DNA of 64,000 bases from Azolla caroliniana. Lineage: Eukaryota; Polypodiophyta. Where the stretch lies: contig JBHGNT010000158.1 in assembly GCA_043228905.1 (NCBI GenBank), forward strand, positions 1-64,000. Direction: 5' to 3'. The position numbers were made by a program, and so were the translations under genes. Positions 24,378 through 37,092 of the stretch are shown here, in pieces. The notes under the pieces were generated by a model. The model worked only from the letters and a program-made list of their open reading frames with translations. It did no database searches and was not told where the DNA came from. Within the stretch, counting starts at the first letter, position 1; each line of letters starts with the position of its first letter.

Positions 24378-24403
24378 AAACCCTAACCCTAGACAAACCC
24401 TAG
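24378..24403 (+). promoter_or_regulatory. two telo-box motifs in the H2A leader or start region
   Basis: AAACCCTAA at 24378-24386 and AAACCCTAG at 24395-24403. The telo-box (AAACCCTA) is a known plant promoter or leader motif of genes active in dividing cells, often paired with other elements. Here it accompanies the histone type I element. Confidence 0.65.
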
Positions 24404-24472
24404 ACGCAGACGCAGACATATCACAGAAGAGGATTTGGAATCGCGCAGAACCGCAAGAGCGATTTTGATCCG

Positions 24473-25170
24473 ATGGCAGCCGGCGCAGGACGAGGAAAGG
24501 CCGCAGGAAAGAAAGCCACGTCTCGTAGCTCCAAGGCTGGGTTGCAATTCCCTGTTGGGAGGATCGCTCGATTCCTCAAGTCTGGGAAGTATGCAGAGAG
24601 GGTAGGCGCCGGTGCCCCTGTCTATCTTGCCGCTGTTCTTGAATACCTTGCAGCAGAGGTAGGCTCAATTTCGCTTCCCATTTCTGTGTATGGTTTTTTG
24701 TTTTTGTGTTTTTTGTTGTAGGAGATCATAAATTCGCCAAGGCTATGTCCCGGTTTCTTGTGAATTCTGTGCATAATTCTCAGTTTATTTAGGATTGAAT
24801 ATTTTTTCTCCATAGCCTCATCTTTAATATGAGTAGAGATTCGAAGGTTTCTCTTTTTGACTCTGTATATTAGGGCTTTATACGTTTTCTACCACTCGCT
24901 AGATGCTGTATTGAATTTTTGGTGTTGTCTAATTGGTAACGAATTGATTTGCAGGTGTTAGAGCTTGCTGGCAATGCTGCTCGTGACAACAAGAAGAACC
25001 GGATTGTTCCTCGCCATATCCAGCTGGCTGTGAGGAATGATGAAGAACTGAGCAAGCTGCTAGGACAGGTCACTATTGCCAATGGTGGTGTGCTACCCAA
25101 TATCCACAATGTACTCCTACCCACCAAGAAGTCGGCAGCTGGTGGCAAATCAGCCTCAGAAGATTTGTAG
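24473..25170 (+). CDS. histone H2A
   Basis: Two exons, 24473-24658 and 24955-25170, encode 133 residues of core histone H2A, which pairs with H2B in the nucleosome. The start [14 protein letters not shown] is a typical basic tail. The histone fold shows [33 protein letters not shown] and [16 protein letters not shown], followed by [10 protein letters not shown]. The intron sits after LEYLAAE, a position shared by plant H2A genes. The C-terminal tail ends KSASEDL. It lacks both the SQEF phosphorylation motif of H2A.X and the SPKK motif of H2A.W, and the sequence is not H2A.Z-like. The promoter carries a type I element, TATA box and telo-boxes, which argues for S-phase expression of a canonical or H2A.X-derived form. 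Confidence 0.95.
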
Positions 25171-26189
25171 TTCACTCAATTGTTGTCTGGATTCCACTCT
25201 TTGTTTACCATCATCTGGGTGTTTCGTTAAAGCCATCCATAGGTCTAGGGCTTTCTAATAGCCTTTTTCTTGGTTGAATCATGTAAAGGCCTGACTTTGC
25301 CCCTGCACTGATGGATAGCAATGCACCCAATGTAAATGTCAATTAACAGACATCTGAAAGTGTGTTAAATACTTAGATTTTAATGCCAGAAACTCTTAAT
25401 TCTTGCTGTATCAATTTGTTTGATTTTAATTGAGTTAGATTTTGTAGTTACTGCAGATTGGATGTATGTTACTAAAAATAGTAACATCATGTGCTACCCT
25501 CTAATGTATACGTGGTTCTGTTGAAGCTGTGGATTGTCTTGTCTTATCAATGTATTGTGCATGTTCTGCTATAGTTGAAATGTGTGTGGATATCTGCAGA
25601 TGTATAACGTGTTTCTTGAGGGAACATGAAGCAAGGCCTGATTATTGCTCCTGCTTTAAGACATTTCCCACATAAACTATGTGAGTGGATTAGACACATT
25701 TGAAATCAGTGCTGTACATGGATATGGTGAAGTCTACATAATTATTTAGAATTCCAAAGCACATGTCATACCCTGGTATACATGCGAATGCATGTGCTTG
25801 CACACAAAGAGAGCTATATATATCTCAGATTTTTGTTTCATGTTGAATACTTTTAATATTTGTATATCATACATGCATATTGAAGTCAGAAATTATCTCG
25901 TGCATGTGCACCTAAATTATTGGTATTGGCATCGTGCTAATTATACAAATTGTTAACCATCCCCTAGGATAGATACCAGGAACTTTCTTCTATATCCAAA
26001 GGCTAAGCTTTTCATGTATCAAATGCATATTACCAGAACACTCAGAAAAACAGTGTTTGCTGAATGTAACCTTATATTAAAATGTTTGCTTTTGTACAAG
26101 AAATCCTACAACATTTCTTGATTGGAGTTTTTCTGATTACATGGATCATGTAATGGTGCAAACTGTGGCTGCACCAATCCTTAACATTC
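25171..26189. other. intergenic between H2A and USB1 3' ends
   Basis: AT-rich convergent region with 3' untranslated sequence and terminators of both genes. No repeat, RNA gene or frame worth naming was seen. Confidence 0.6.
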
Positions 26190-29100
26190 CTATTTCCTGC
26201 CACCCAAACCTCTCAAACTACATGACGGAACCTTTCCATGTGGTTTTTCTTTCCAAATGTAGTAAACACGATTTCCTATCTTGCACTCAATTTTGTTAAC
26301 AAAATGAGACCAAATAGGTTTGGCTTTACTGCTTGAGTTCAACTTGTTAAGCTTTTCTCTAATCTCTATTAAGGAAGGTGATATATTGCCTAAAGTCCAT
26401 AGAAGTGAAACATGAGGACGAGGATCCTGCAAATATGTGGAATTAGTTGGTGTTAATATCACAAGGTAATGATGATGAAATATATATTTACAATAGAATT
26501 GCCGGCTATATATTTCAAACGCAGAACTAGCGGAACACACCTCATAGAATGTTTGCAGGTTATGCAATTTGAAGACTTCATTTACAAGAGATATTTGTTT
26601 GCATATCTGCAAAACACATCTCACATGTGTCAGAAAACCAATTGAAATATAACAATGAATATGACCTGAAGAAAACATTTTCACATTATCCAATCCTAAA
26701 CCTGCACTAATCCTTTATCGGTAACTTCAGAACTAAGAAAGGCTCGGGTTTGATCATCATTGACAAATATCTCCCAATAATCCAGCTCCAACCAATATCT
26801 ATTAAACCAGTAACAAATAAATTATTAGAAACATAAATGGAGGTAGGCATATGTTCATTCCCTCATTCAATATACTGAAATATATAACTGACCCTTTTTG
26901 GCAGTCAAATTTATTTTGAAGCATGGAAACTATTGAATCGATTTGATGTATAAGAACAGGCACAGTTCGGGAAAGACTTATATGATACTCTTTTGCCAGG
27001 CTCAAATTACATGGAGTCCTGCCATCTTGGCGCGAAAAACTTGGTGTATCAGACTCCACGAGCTGAAGTTCTGGTGCAATGGAAAAGGCTTCCTTTACAA
27101 AAGGTTCAAGTCGGGCCCTGGTAATAGATGATAGAAGAACTGTTCCCCTCCCCACCAAAATCCAAAACCAAAACATGAGAACAAGGAAAATCGAACACAA
27201 AAGTATGCACTGTAAGGTATTTCTCTTTCATCATCGAAATAAATATTTATTGGGTTAGTTTGCAAATAAACAATTTAATATGCAAGCTGCTCTTAGGAAC
27301 CACTACATACATGTTTTCTAGTTTATTCCTTTCTTCCTCTCTCTTCTGTGTTAACATATTTACTTTCTACACTCTATCCTCACAATTATAATGCTATTCA
27401 GCACAAGCTCATCAAGAAGTCTTACACAATGTACATGACATGCCAGAATCGAAGAAAATGTATATACGAATTTGCGAGAAGAAAAAGGAACACGAATGAC
27501 ATAACAAGATTATGAAGCTTCAAACAGAAGTAGGTAAATGCATTTCATGAATATTTGCTTCTCAAAAAATAGCCAGATCACAAATAGGTACACTAAAATG
27601 TGTTCAGAACATGCAAACATATTAATTTTCTCTTGTAAAGGAACATCTATACCCTGTTTTGGATTCTTTGCACTTGGATGGTCCTTCAATGTTCATGTGC
27701 CATGTAGTGGGCATGAAGAGTATCATAAACAGAAGTAGGTATGCCTTTCATGAATATTTGCTTCTCAAAAAATAGCTAGATCACAAATAGGCTTACTAAA
27801 TGTGTCCAGAACATGAAAAACATAATATATTTCTCTTGCAAAGGAACATCAATGCCCTGTTTTGGTTCTTTGCACTTGATGATGGTCCTTCAGGACAAGA
27901 TAACAGGCACAAGTAACAAACTGTAGAGAATGCACGCCTCACATATTTCTGACACACCAGGTGGGAAAATAATCACTGAATCACCATGGAGAATGCAAGC
28001 CTTGCATCCTTGATGCATGAAAGGTGGGAATATGGGCAAAATATTGAGAGGGATGAGTCATCATCATCAAAAGGCCTTTGACACCTGGATATGAGTTACA
28101 GTATGGAACTGCAACAGAGCTCATAAACAGATGTAGGTCTTTTCCAGGAAACGTTAAGAGACACAGATACTATGTTCTACAAAAAGAAAAAGATACATTA
28201 GTGCTCAGGGAGTAGGTTATCATGCATTAGATAATACCTGTGGGCATTGATCAGGAGCACAAAACTAGATGCTCAGCACATACATTGTTCCTATCTTAAA
28301 AACAGGGAATCCCATACAACTGGGATAATGCAGGACTACAATGGTTGGACATAGCTGTGCCAAGTTGCATGGGTCCAAATCTTCACACTTTGAGCCATCG
28401 TTGAGGAAAGCAATTCAAGAAGGAAACTAATCTATTGCTGCTTTTGTAGAGTTCCCCAGCCATTGACAAAGAACCATGTGCAAGCCACGTGGAGAGTTTG
28501 CAGAACCTAGGGGTCCCTCAGGATAGGGGCTAAACATTAGGCTGATGAGATTATGTACATACCAGACTCACCATAGATTGTTAGCACTCCTCAACCTAGA
28601 GCTTCACAGAAAGCGGAAGTTACAAATACAAAAGCAGATAATAGGACTTGCACAGAGATTAGTCATAGACTTATTCGACCCTTCCAAGCCTTTCAACTAC
28701 TGCTCCACAAAGTTTGGTTAGAGACCTCAACAATATGCATTGGGAACATGAAGTGAGTTCAAGGTGTGATTCTAGAGAGGCACAATCAGTCACTGAGATT
28801 TGCATATTATGCCACCCACATCCTACGGGGAGATTGAGAGGCATATATTACAGCTGGATGCAGTCCATCACTTGGTTTTGGTGCCTTCCTCTACGATTCA
28901 CACATACTTAAGATGAAGAAGCAAATGACATAAATCATCTCAGGGTGATCTGCAGGATGCTGTGGCCTTATTGCTCTTGAGATGTATTACCATTCACTTC
29001 AGAACCTACAAGCAGGGTTGCGTTTTCATTTACTTACTGGATTATTTTGCAGCTTATAATATAACTTACAGAGTTTTATAAGATATTACGAATGTAATAG

Positions 29101-32100
29101 TTGTGGGTCTCAGAGGTAATTTGGCCTCTTTAAAGATGTTAATATAATATATATTTGCTTCTTTCATTTTGAATTCACAAGCTTCCTGCTAAGTGAGAGC
29201 AGAGACTAAATAGTGGACTATTGGGGTCTCACCTACTACTATAACATATCCATACATCACCACAGAAAGGCCCTGATACAACTATTTGCAACCATTACAA
29301 CAACGAGCTGGGAGCTACATTGCAATTCTGAGGACTCCAAGAGAGGATAATATCCAGAGAAGCATTGGCGTCTGGTACGTATTCCTCACAATGGATTGGA
29401 ACAACTTCCTCAGAATGTCCTCATCTTCTGAAAGTTGGTGGCATATGAGCGAGTCCCAAGAGCTTGTTACTCAGAGATAACTGCATAGTTGCATGGGGTT
29501 GCTGCTTGACTTGCAGGTCTTGAACACTACTATCTGTGCAGAACATAGTGGTAAGGCAGATGATCATTATGTTGGATGAACAAAGGACATGGGGTAGACC
29601 AGAATGGCCCATGGCAACAAGGACGGCCTTCTATAGAGACTACTTTACACTGATAACAGATAGTTTCCAATTTCCCGTGACACAAACACAACTCTCTCCC
29701 TGGCATAATTTTCACTCTTCAAAGTATAATAAGATAATATTGATCATTTCGATATTTATGAACTGATATGATTATAGCTAACATGTGATATCATACACAC
29801 CTAAGATAGTTACATGATGTTTTTTTACATTGCTTCACATCTATGAAGCGTAAGTTTTGCGTAAGAAGAAGTCTTGCATACCTGGAATATAAACATGCAA
29901 AGCATAATTTCCATCAACATGTGGAAAGCTTCGAATCCTTCCACGATGAGGGTCATTCATCTGCAACAAACATGCTATTTATGCCAGATGAGTTAAACCT
30001 TTAAATTTTATTACAATTTACTTAAACATACACTACCAGATACAGGGTGTGGCACAACGGGCATTTGATTATGTATCAATTCAGAAAGATGGTATGATTA
30101 GGAGAAATCTCAACAGATAAGAGATTGATGGCCATACTTAATCTGCGAGTGTACATATGTAATCAACCACATCTTCCACACAAGATATCAAATTGATGGG
30201 TATTTAATTTCCAACAAAATGTGAATTTGTACTATGTATTCCCATTTCATAAGAACCCAAAGATCAAAGCATAGAACAATTCCATTACAGTCCAGCATTC
30301 TCCACTCTCTGTGAAAACATGTGTGAATGGCCTGAGACATTACCACCATGATCTGGGACATTCTCGAGTCACTGCATATAAGGCATTATGCAACCATGGA
30401 TAAGACAACTCATGCCATGCTTCATTGAAGGACCAATCACACGCACACACACACTGCATATACCCCACCCCACACATTACCATTCACTTCACCAATGAAA
30501 AGATATACGCTCAGTTGAGGTTTATGAGGGGTCTTTGCCTCCTTCACATGTCCACACCCACCTTTACGGCACAAATAGCACGTTTCCTCCACAAATCAGC
30601 CATCAACTCCTTCCCACACACAAAGCACATGAAAAGTACTCCAATTGATGGTATGATGATAATTGCAAAGAGCTCAACTGCCTGTTAGGAGCCCAGAAAG
30701 CATTAAGGGAAGCTAGACAACTAGTAAAGACTCCTATGCACCGCAAGAGAAGGGTCTTTGAAGAGGCACATGAGCTTGATCTCTGCCACCTGCTCATGAT
30801 TTTGGAATCTAGGAATAGGAAATATATTTGATGAAAGAAAAGTAGAAGAAGATGATAAAGAAGAAGCAATGGAATAAAAGAGGCTTGGTCTATTCTTACC
30901 TTGTCCTCCCAACCTTAGGACATGCCTTTAAATACTAGCCCCCATGCATAAATGCTAGTATGCATGTCCCCCATAGTTCGGTGTTATGTGTCCACACCTA
31001 TGCTCGAGGCTATCTCCGAATTGTCCCATGATACTTACGGTAGTGACATACCATCCCCCTTAAGGGATTGGTCACTATCCCCCTTCCAAAACTACCTCTC
31101 AGATTCCCACATAGCGGACAAAGGATGACCTTTCATAGAAACAGAAATTGATGGAAAGTATGATCTCTCAACTTCTTCTCTCAAATCTCTAGGATACAAT
31201 CCTTCCCTGAGTCAACTATCAAAGGACTTGGCTATTCCACATTACCATCCATCATGCTATCTTCATCTAGTATACACTTCTTCATTCTATTAACAAGAAA
31301 CACAAGATGAATAAGACTACCCCCTGACAAATCTAGCTTATAAGCAGCCTCTCCAATCTTCTCTGTGATCTTCCATGGACCATAAATATCCACGAACTTA
31401 ATAGAGGAGCCAATATGGGCCATAATAACCAAAAAGTACACATCTTGTTGTCAAAACATGTCACTCTACTCATAGCAGATTGGATATTTTTTTTTGCCAA
31501 TATCCAACTTGTCTCTCATATCCTTTAAATAATGCGAAGCAATTGCATTACAACTACTCAATCCTACTGAATATGGATAAGCTGACTAAACCCTGTAATT
31601 CAGCTAGAATGGGGAAAACTTGATCACCAAATGTTTCCGTGAGTTATACACAAGCTAAAGCAATAAATAACTTCCCTAGTCTGTTTGACTGATTGACACA
31701 TGCCAAACATATATTCCAACACTTGGTTAGTCATTTCTATTTGACCATCGATCTCAGGATGTTCTCCATTCGTAAACTTCAATATAGTGCCTAGTTTCAG
31801 AAACAAGCTAGTCCAGAACTTCTTGGTTCACGACAATAGTTTTGGGTAACCCATGAATATGGAATACACATTGAATGAATATAGATCGGTCACCTATGAA
31901 GCAATTGCTTTCTTTGCAGTGGCAAAAAAGTACGCCTTTTTAGTGAACGGGTCAACAACTAACACTGCATTTTGTTGACATTGAGTACAAGGCATACCCA
32001 CAACGAAATCCATGTACACACTTGTCCACAGGCAAAATTTGCAACAAACAAGGATAATATACTCTTTCATACTTAGTGGTCTCCCAAGGAATGCATCAGA

Positions 32101-32922
32101 GACACATAGTCTAGCGCATCATAGTACGTACATGGTCCCCAATAGTAGCACTTTGTCATTTCTAGAGTTTTCTTCATGCCAGATGTCCAGCACATGAACT
32201 ACTGTGACAATCCCTCATAACCTGGTTCCTACTACCGGGAACCTACAGTACACATATATTCCATTTCTCGAGAAACCTTCGCTCAATGGAGAACTTTGGG
32301 GCTAGTGGTGTAATGTTGCATATATTATGTGAGATTTGGAAGCTGCTATACATAGCTATCCTTGTACGACAAGATCATATAAGCATTCCACATTCCATTG
32401 TTATCATACATGTACCGTTTCTTGCATCTTTTCAGATGGTGCACAACCATGCACCTTCGTACATTTGATTTGTTTGATATGCCGATTTTGTAAAAATATG
32501 CATTAACAATTCTCTCACTCTCACTCTCTCTCTCTAAATGTGCCAAAATTAGCCTCCTCGTGCACAATGAAAATTCTAATTCTCTTCAAAGGTGAAGAGA
32601 TATTCGAACAGCCTTGTCTATATGTACCACTACTTACACGTAATAGCCAAGTTAAACCGAAAAAAATGAAGAAGAAGGAGAGAGTGTAGTGTGCCTTACA
32701 GGAGTTAGAAGCATTGAGGAGGTCAGACGGAGGAGGAGGCAGAGAGGAGGAGGAGGAGGAGGAGGAGGATGAAGCCTCAAGTGTCATGGAAGGTTTTGGC
32801 TTCTTCCGCTGGGGTGAGTCTGTGGTGGACGACGACGATTCCGAGTCGGAAGCCTTCCTCTTGGGCGAGTCTGCGATGGACGATGACTCAGAGTCGGATC
32901 CATAGATTAGCAAAGCATCCAT
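26190..32922 (-). CDS. USB1: USB1-type U6 snRNA phosphodiesterase (2H superfamily)
   Basis: Six minus-strand exons: 32922-32695 (end uncertain), 29960-29882, 27139-26893, 26798-26702, 26606-26541, 26426-26190, giving about 317 residues. USB1/Mpn1 trims the oligo(U) tail of U6 snRNA and leaves a terminal phosphate that stabilises it, in the nucleus. The start MDALLIYGSDSES and the proline/serine-rich leader fit plant USB1. RIRSFPHVDGNYALHVYIP follows. The two catalytic HxS motifs are EYHISLSRT (His about 155) and RPHVSLLW (His about 244), the hallmark of 2H enzymes. YWLELDYWEIFVNDD and IECKIGNRVYYIWK are further family blocks. Exons 2-6 join without ambiguity. For exon 1 a strong GT donor at 32699 gives the wrong phase, whereas a GC donor at 32694 keeps frame. 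Alternatively a small unseen exon lies in intron 1. Introns 1 and 2 are each about 2.7 kb. Confidence 0.85.
27521..27894. repeat. diverged 204 bp tandem duplication in USB1 intron 2
   Basis: Copies start near 27523 and 27727 at AAACAGAAGTAGG. They share CATGAATATTTGCTTCTC, AAAAATAG, AGATCACAAATAGG, AAAGGAACATC and CCCTGTTTTGG, with several indels. Intronic and non-coding. Confidence 0.85.
31190..32250 (-). mobile_element. decayed Ty3/gypsy retrotransposon fragment in USB1 intron 1
   Basis: On the minus strand, 31806-31624 resembles the end of a retroviral-type integrase core (KFTNGEHPEIDGQIEMTNQ, compare the family HPQTDGQTERVNQ). 31441-31232 resembles the segment after integrase (FVDIYGPWKITEKIGEAAYK and HLVFLVNRMKK). 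The order is right for integrase followed by its C-terminal region. Frames are broken and no LTRs were found, so it is a dead fragment on the same strand as its host gene. Confidence 0.75.
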
Positions 32923-33002
32923 GGATGGAAACAGCAAATAGACCAAGACAGACAAAAGGCACAGACAGAGAAGGTGCCCCAGTGTCTCGCTATACCGAGA
33001 GC

Positions 33003-33010
33003 CTATATAC
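33003..33010 (-). promoter_or_regulatory. candidate TATA box of USB1
   Basis: On the minus strand GTATATAG lies about 80 bp upstream of the USB1 ATG at 32922, in a plausible core-promoter position. A MITE begins only some 30 bp further upstream. No other support. Confidence 0.4.
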
Positions 33011-33035
33011 ATAGCTAGAGCTAAGCTGCCATGGG

Positions 33036-33422
33036 GCACACATAACAATCGGCAACGGTTCGGTTCGGTTTGAGAGGGTCCAAACCGAACTGTTTAACAA
33101 ATTTTAAACCTGAACCAAGCCGAACCACGAAACTGTTAAACCGCGGTTTCGTGGTTTGCTTTTGGTTTTCAACATAGGTCAAAATTTTAAAATTTATAAT
33201 ACTTCATTATTTAAAATTTTTAAGATGTTCCTTTTTAGGTGTGAGAATAAGGTCTAAAAATGAAAAGATTGTTTAAAAGCCATTTTTAATTTAAAAAAAA
33301 AAAAAATAGAAAATAGAAAACCGTTAAACCATTTAAACCACGGTTTCTGGTTATTAAAACCGAACCAAACCGTTAAGCTGCGATTTCACGGTTCGGTTTG
33401 TTGCCGATTGTTAGGCACACAT
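33036..33422. mobile_element. hAT-like MITE with target-site duplication, upstream of USB1
   Basis: An element of about 370 bp is bounded by terminal inverted repeats: AACAATCGGCAAC at the left (from 33044) and its complement GTTGCCGATTGTT at the right (to 33413). It is flanked by direct repeats GCACACAT at 33036-33043 and 33415-33422, an 8 bp duplication typical of hAT elements. The subterminal CGGTTCGGTTTGGTTT phrases, inverted at the two ends, also fit plant hAT MITEs. The interior is AT-rich and non-coding. Confidence 0.85.
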
Positions 33423-35362
33423 TTTATCATAAAAGTATGGTTTTTACACATTAGGGTGGACCCTTCTATAACTTGTCCCCAATCCCTCTCGATTTCTAAC
33501 CCACAATGATTTGGACGTTTTTCTGCCTTGTTCAGAGAGAGATATGAGATATGAGATGAGGTGCCCATTGGGCCATAGCTGCTATGGTCATGTCGATTTT
33601 TCATGTCCATGTGGCGAAAAGTGATATTTGGTATGGCCGGGTTTACCTAAGATGTGTGAGCAAAAGTTGCATCAATCGTTTCCAAAGTCCTGGAAATGGA
33701 GGAGTCAAAGGTTTTCCAATACCGTATGCAATTTTTATTGGCGAGATGACAAAGCAAAATCCAATTTTCATGAACTAAAATGAAATTGGTAATGCATAGC
33801 AGTTTATTAATAACAGATTTGCAGGCTTTTAATTTCCTCTTTAATAAATGTGGATGCATGAATTGCACATGACCAAGGAGCAATCTCTATTGTTGCAGCA
33901 TGTCGAAAGGCTTTAAAATTTGTTCTAATACATTTGTAAAGTTTAACTTCATCTCTCTCTCTCTCTCTAGGTCAAATTCTCTGCCCTGTTCACAATCAAC
34001 GGCTTTCTCGAGTGGAATGCTCTTTGCATACAAGTTATAGATGGTTGTGTTAGTGATCTTCCTTCTTATCCAACAAACCTCTTATTTGAAGCATACCATG
34101 ATGGTTTTCTACTCCTCATGCCTAGCTCTAAGCTTATGGACATTGGCATTCATTTTTTGTCTCATGTCTATTGAGAAAAAGGAATTTAGAGAATAGATTG
34201 GAACAAGTGTTGGGTTCAATATGCATAATACATCATTGTACAACTATGAATACTTATACGGTATACCATTACACTACCTTAATGCATGTTTCGCACCTAG
34301 CAAGTTAATATTTAAAGGTATCTTTAGATGCACTCAATGACTATGTTTCACAAATCTTTGATTAATTTGAACAACTTGCTACCTATCCATTAAAGGAAGG
34401 ATATGATTACAAAGAATATTTCAGTCAATTGAATGCATGAAATTCTTGTCATTTAGATGTTGAAACGAGTGTTTGAATCAAAATTCACTTCCATTGTGAA
34501 TATTCAAGTTAAATTACATGTTCTTCAGTGATGATTGAAATCTATCAAGTATACATATGATGGTCCCACTTTTGACACATGTTTACTTTGGATTAAGAAT
34601 GAAGTAACCTCCTTGCCTAAATTTCAAAGCATATGGGCTGTGTTTTATATCTAAAAGGAGTGGGAACCCTCTTTTTCATTTGTACTAAGGCTCAACTTCT
34701 TTCTCAACATTTTGGAAGTGTCACCCATTCTCTTTTACGCAACAATGTCTATTTCATTTGTAGAGTAACAATCTCGGTCATGAACTCTTTCCCTATCTCG
34801 CCAAAAGACTTTACATTTCATGATTGCGATCAACAACATCTTATAATAAAGGGTTCTCGTGATCTTCACAAATTTAGCTTTTACTCTAAGGTTCGTGACA
34901 TATCTTTTCAAGCCTTTTATCTCGTCCTACGGGAGGAGAGTTTGCAAATTAGCAATTCGATTGAGCCAAAGCATTGCATTGGTTAGACGATTATTGGAGT
35001 ACATTAGCACTATCCGATCCCGATAGACACACTAGAATGTCTCTAACATAGCGGTTAGATGCGAGGCAAAACCGATCCCATCCCATCCATGTCCGCAATG
35101 TTCAGGCATACATAGGCCATGGCAGGTGTGAGCATCACTCCACCCCATCCATCCATCCATTGTCTGTCCCTACATCATCCCTCCCTTCTCTTTTCTTCTC
35201 TTTATGTGTGTGATTACAGTTAGCAGGTAGGTTACTTGAAACACAAGTGATGTTCAAAACAGCAATGATAAGAATGAATTGAATACATCTGCACAAACAT
35301 AGGGTAAGAGTAAGAATAAGAATAAGAGTGTGTGTGTGTGTATGTATGATTTCACCATATCC
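33423..35362. other. intergenic, possible retroelement debris
   Basis: There is no assignable gene. At 34320-34440 a broken frame reads roughly like a retrotransposon gag-type helix (FEQLATYPLKEGYDYKEY), but I cannot name it. A 117-codon plus-strand frame at 34633-34986 has no recognised domain. The right end is the DUF1191 gene promoter, with a GT-rich tract at 35329-35341. Confidence 0.4.
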
Positions 35363-37092
35363 ATGGCAGCTTATTTTTGCCAAGAGCAGTATCACATCAC
35401 ACTTGGCTTCCTGCATCTCCTTAGCATACTTCTCTTCTCTACTGCTGCTGTTCCTCCTCCTCCTCCTCCTTTCGCGGCTCGGTTGCGGTCCAAGTTCAGT
35501 ACAACTACTGGAGTGCTGAGCAGCCCTAATCCTAATGACATGACAACGGCTAATGTGTGGCCTCAGCTTCGGCATCGGCATCGGCATCGAGATGAGCTCA
35601 TTATCAATGGAGATGAGCACATGATCCATGGAGATGAGGTCATGATTCATGGAGATGCGCCGATGATGGATATAGCAGCTGGGAATAGGCAGCGAAGGGA
35701 GGAGGTGGACGCCGAAATGTTGGACTATGCAATGAGGAGGTTGAGGCAGGAAGGGAGGGATGCAAAGACAGGGCAAGCATATGAGGTGAGATTGCCGAGG
35801 TGGACCGCACCCCCTCTGCGAGGGGGCCCGGGCCCGGGCCCGGTGAGGGCATGCCAAGTCATGCGGGCCGAGCCCGGGAGCCTCCGCAGGAGGGGCCTGC
35901 TCTTCAATGGCTTCACCATTGCCCAGGGTACTCAGGTCCATCAACAGGCAGTAGTACCACAAGAGCATGGGGTCACCACAAATATAACAGCACCTCATAC
36001 CTTGGAAACTAGCCAGGTAAAAAAAACACAGATTGTTTGGCCACTAAAGCTTTTTTGCTTTTCTGTTTTATTGCTTTTGAGTACTGAATGCATCCCCTTC
36101 CAACATTAGCTAATGCTGCTTATTGTTAATCTCATCATTATCATCATCATCATCATCATTATCAGCAGCAGAAGCAGCAGTTTCTTTTGCTTATTTATCG
36201 CAGTCTCGACAACCATCTCGCTCTCGATTCCACCTTCTACCAGCTTCCTCCGGGCTACACATTCATTAGCCCCATCTTTGGCATCATCGGTTATACCTAC
36301 TCTCAGCTCCTTCTCCTCAATAATACCAGTATAAGCACAGATAGCAGCAGTGCAGTGCTCACAAAGGTAGAACTCTCATCCACTTCCATGACCACTGTGG
36401 CCATTCTCCCCACCAATTCCTTTAACCTAACTAGTTCCCGTTCGCCGCCCTACAATGCGAGCCCCCCGGCTGTAACCCCTCTCTGTGCTTTCTTCCTGCC
36501 CAATGGCTCCTTCTATTTCTCTAACCTCTCACACCCTCCCAACATCTGCTCTTCCTTCATAGTCTCTGATACAGCTCTAGTCCTTCCGCCGCCTCCTTCT
36601 CCGGATATCGTAAACCTCCTCCGCCCCAAAACCTCCACTATTCATGCTTACCCTACTTCTTCTGCACCGAACACTACCACAATTCCCCCTAAGTTTGCAC
36701 TAATCCTTGCCTTTGCGGGTGCTGTCGGGCTCGGGACACTCATGATGGCTGCTGCCATTTTGCTGGCTCGCGGCTGCGCCATGCCCAACACCACCAGGAA
36801 TCTTCTCTCCAAATTATCACAACAATTGCCAGCAGCTCTTCATGATGAACCAAGTAGGATAGCAGCCCAGATCACAGATCATGCCACTAATCTGCACCAT
36901 GATGAGATTTCGGCCACTACTAGTGGCTGCTTGACTTATGGTCTTGGCAATACTGTTATTCATCACGATGATCAGAACACCCAGCTCCTCTACGATAATT
37001 ATAGCCATCATACCAGAGCTCCCTCTGTGCCTGCCCTCAGAACAAAGCCTTCATTGGAGGTGGGCAGCCTACATGCCATGGTTTCATCTTGA
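35363..37092 (+). CDS. DUF1191 single-pass membrane protein
   Basis: Two exons, 35363-36016 and 36181-37092, give 521 residues. DUF1191 proteins are plant-specific, predicted secretory type I membrane proteins of unknown function. A signal peptide is likely (hydrophobic LGFLHLLSILLFSTAAV). Family motifs in order are MLDYAMRRLRQ (about 120), EPGSLRRRGLLFNGFTI (about 170), LLLIYRSLDN joined across the splice, YQLPPGYTFISPIFGIIGY and a segment like FLPNGSFYFSNLSHPPNICS. A single transmembrane span lies at about 388-412 (FALILAFAGAVGLGTLMMAA), followed by a cytoplasmic tail of about 110 residues. The acceptor at 36178-36180 is chosen over the later CAG at 36201-36203 because only it keeps frame and restores LLLIYRSLDN. 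ATG 35363 has a strong CCATGGC context; an in-frame ATG lies at 35342. There are several Asn-X-Ser/Thr sites. The 3' end is tandemly duplicated downstream. Confidence 0.82.

Noticed and set aside
34633-34986. 117-codon plus-strand frame
   Set aside because: No domain, no splice partners and ordinary AT-rich composition; likely chance.
35135-35998. 287-codon minus-strand frame opposite DUF1191 exon 1
   Set aside because: Low-complexity shadow of the plus-strand gene, which has family motifs and correct splicing.
36201-36204. CAG acceptor at 36201-36203 for DUF1191 exon 2
   Set aside because: It would shift the frame relative to exon 1; the CAG at 36178-36180 keeps frame and restores a family motif.
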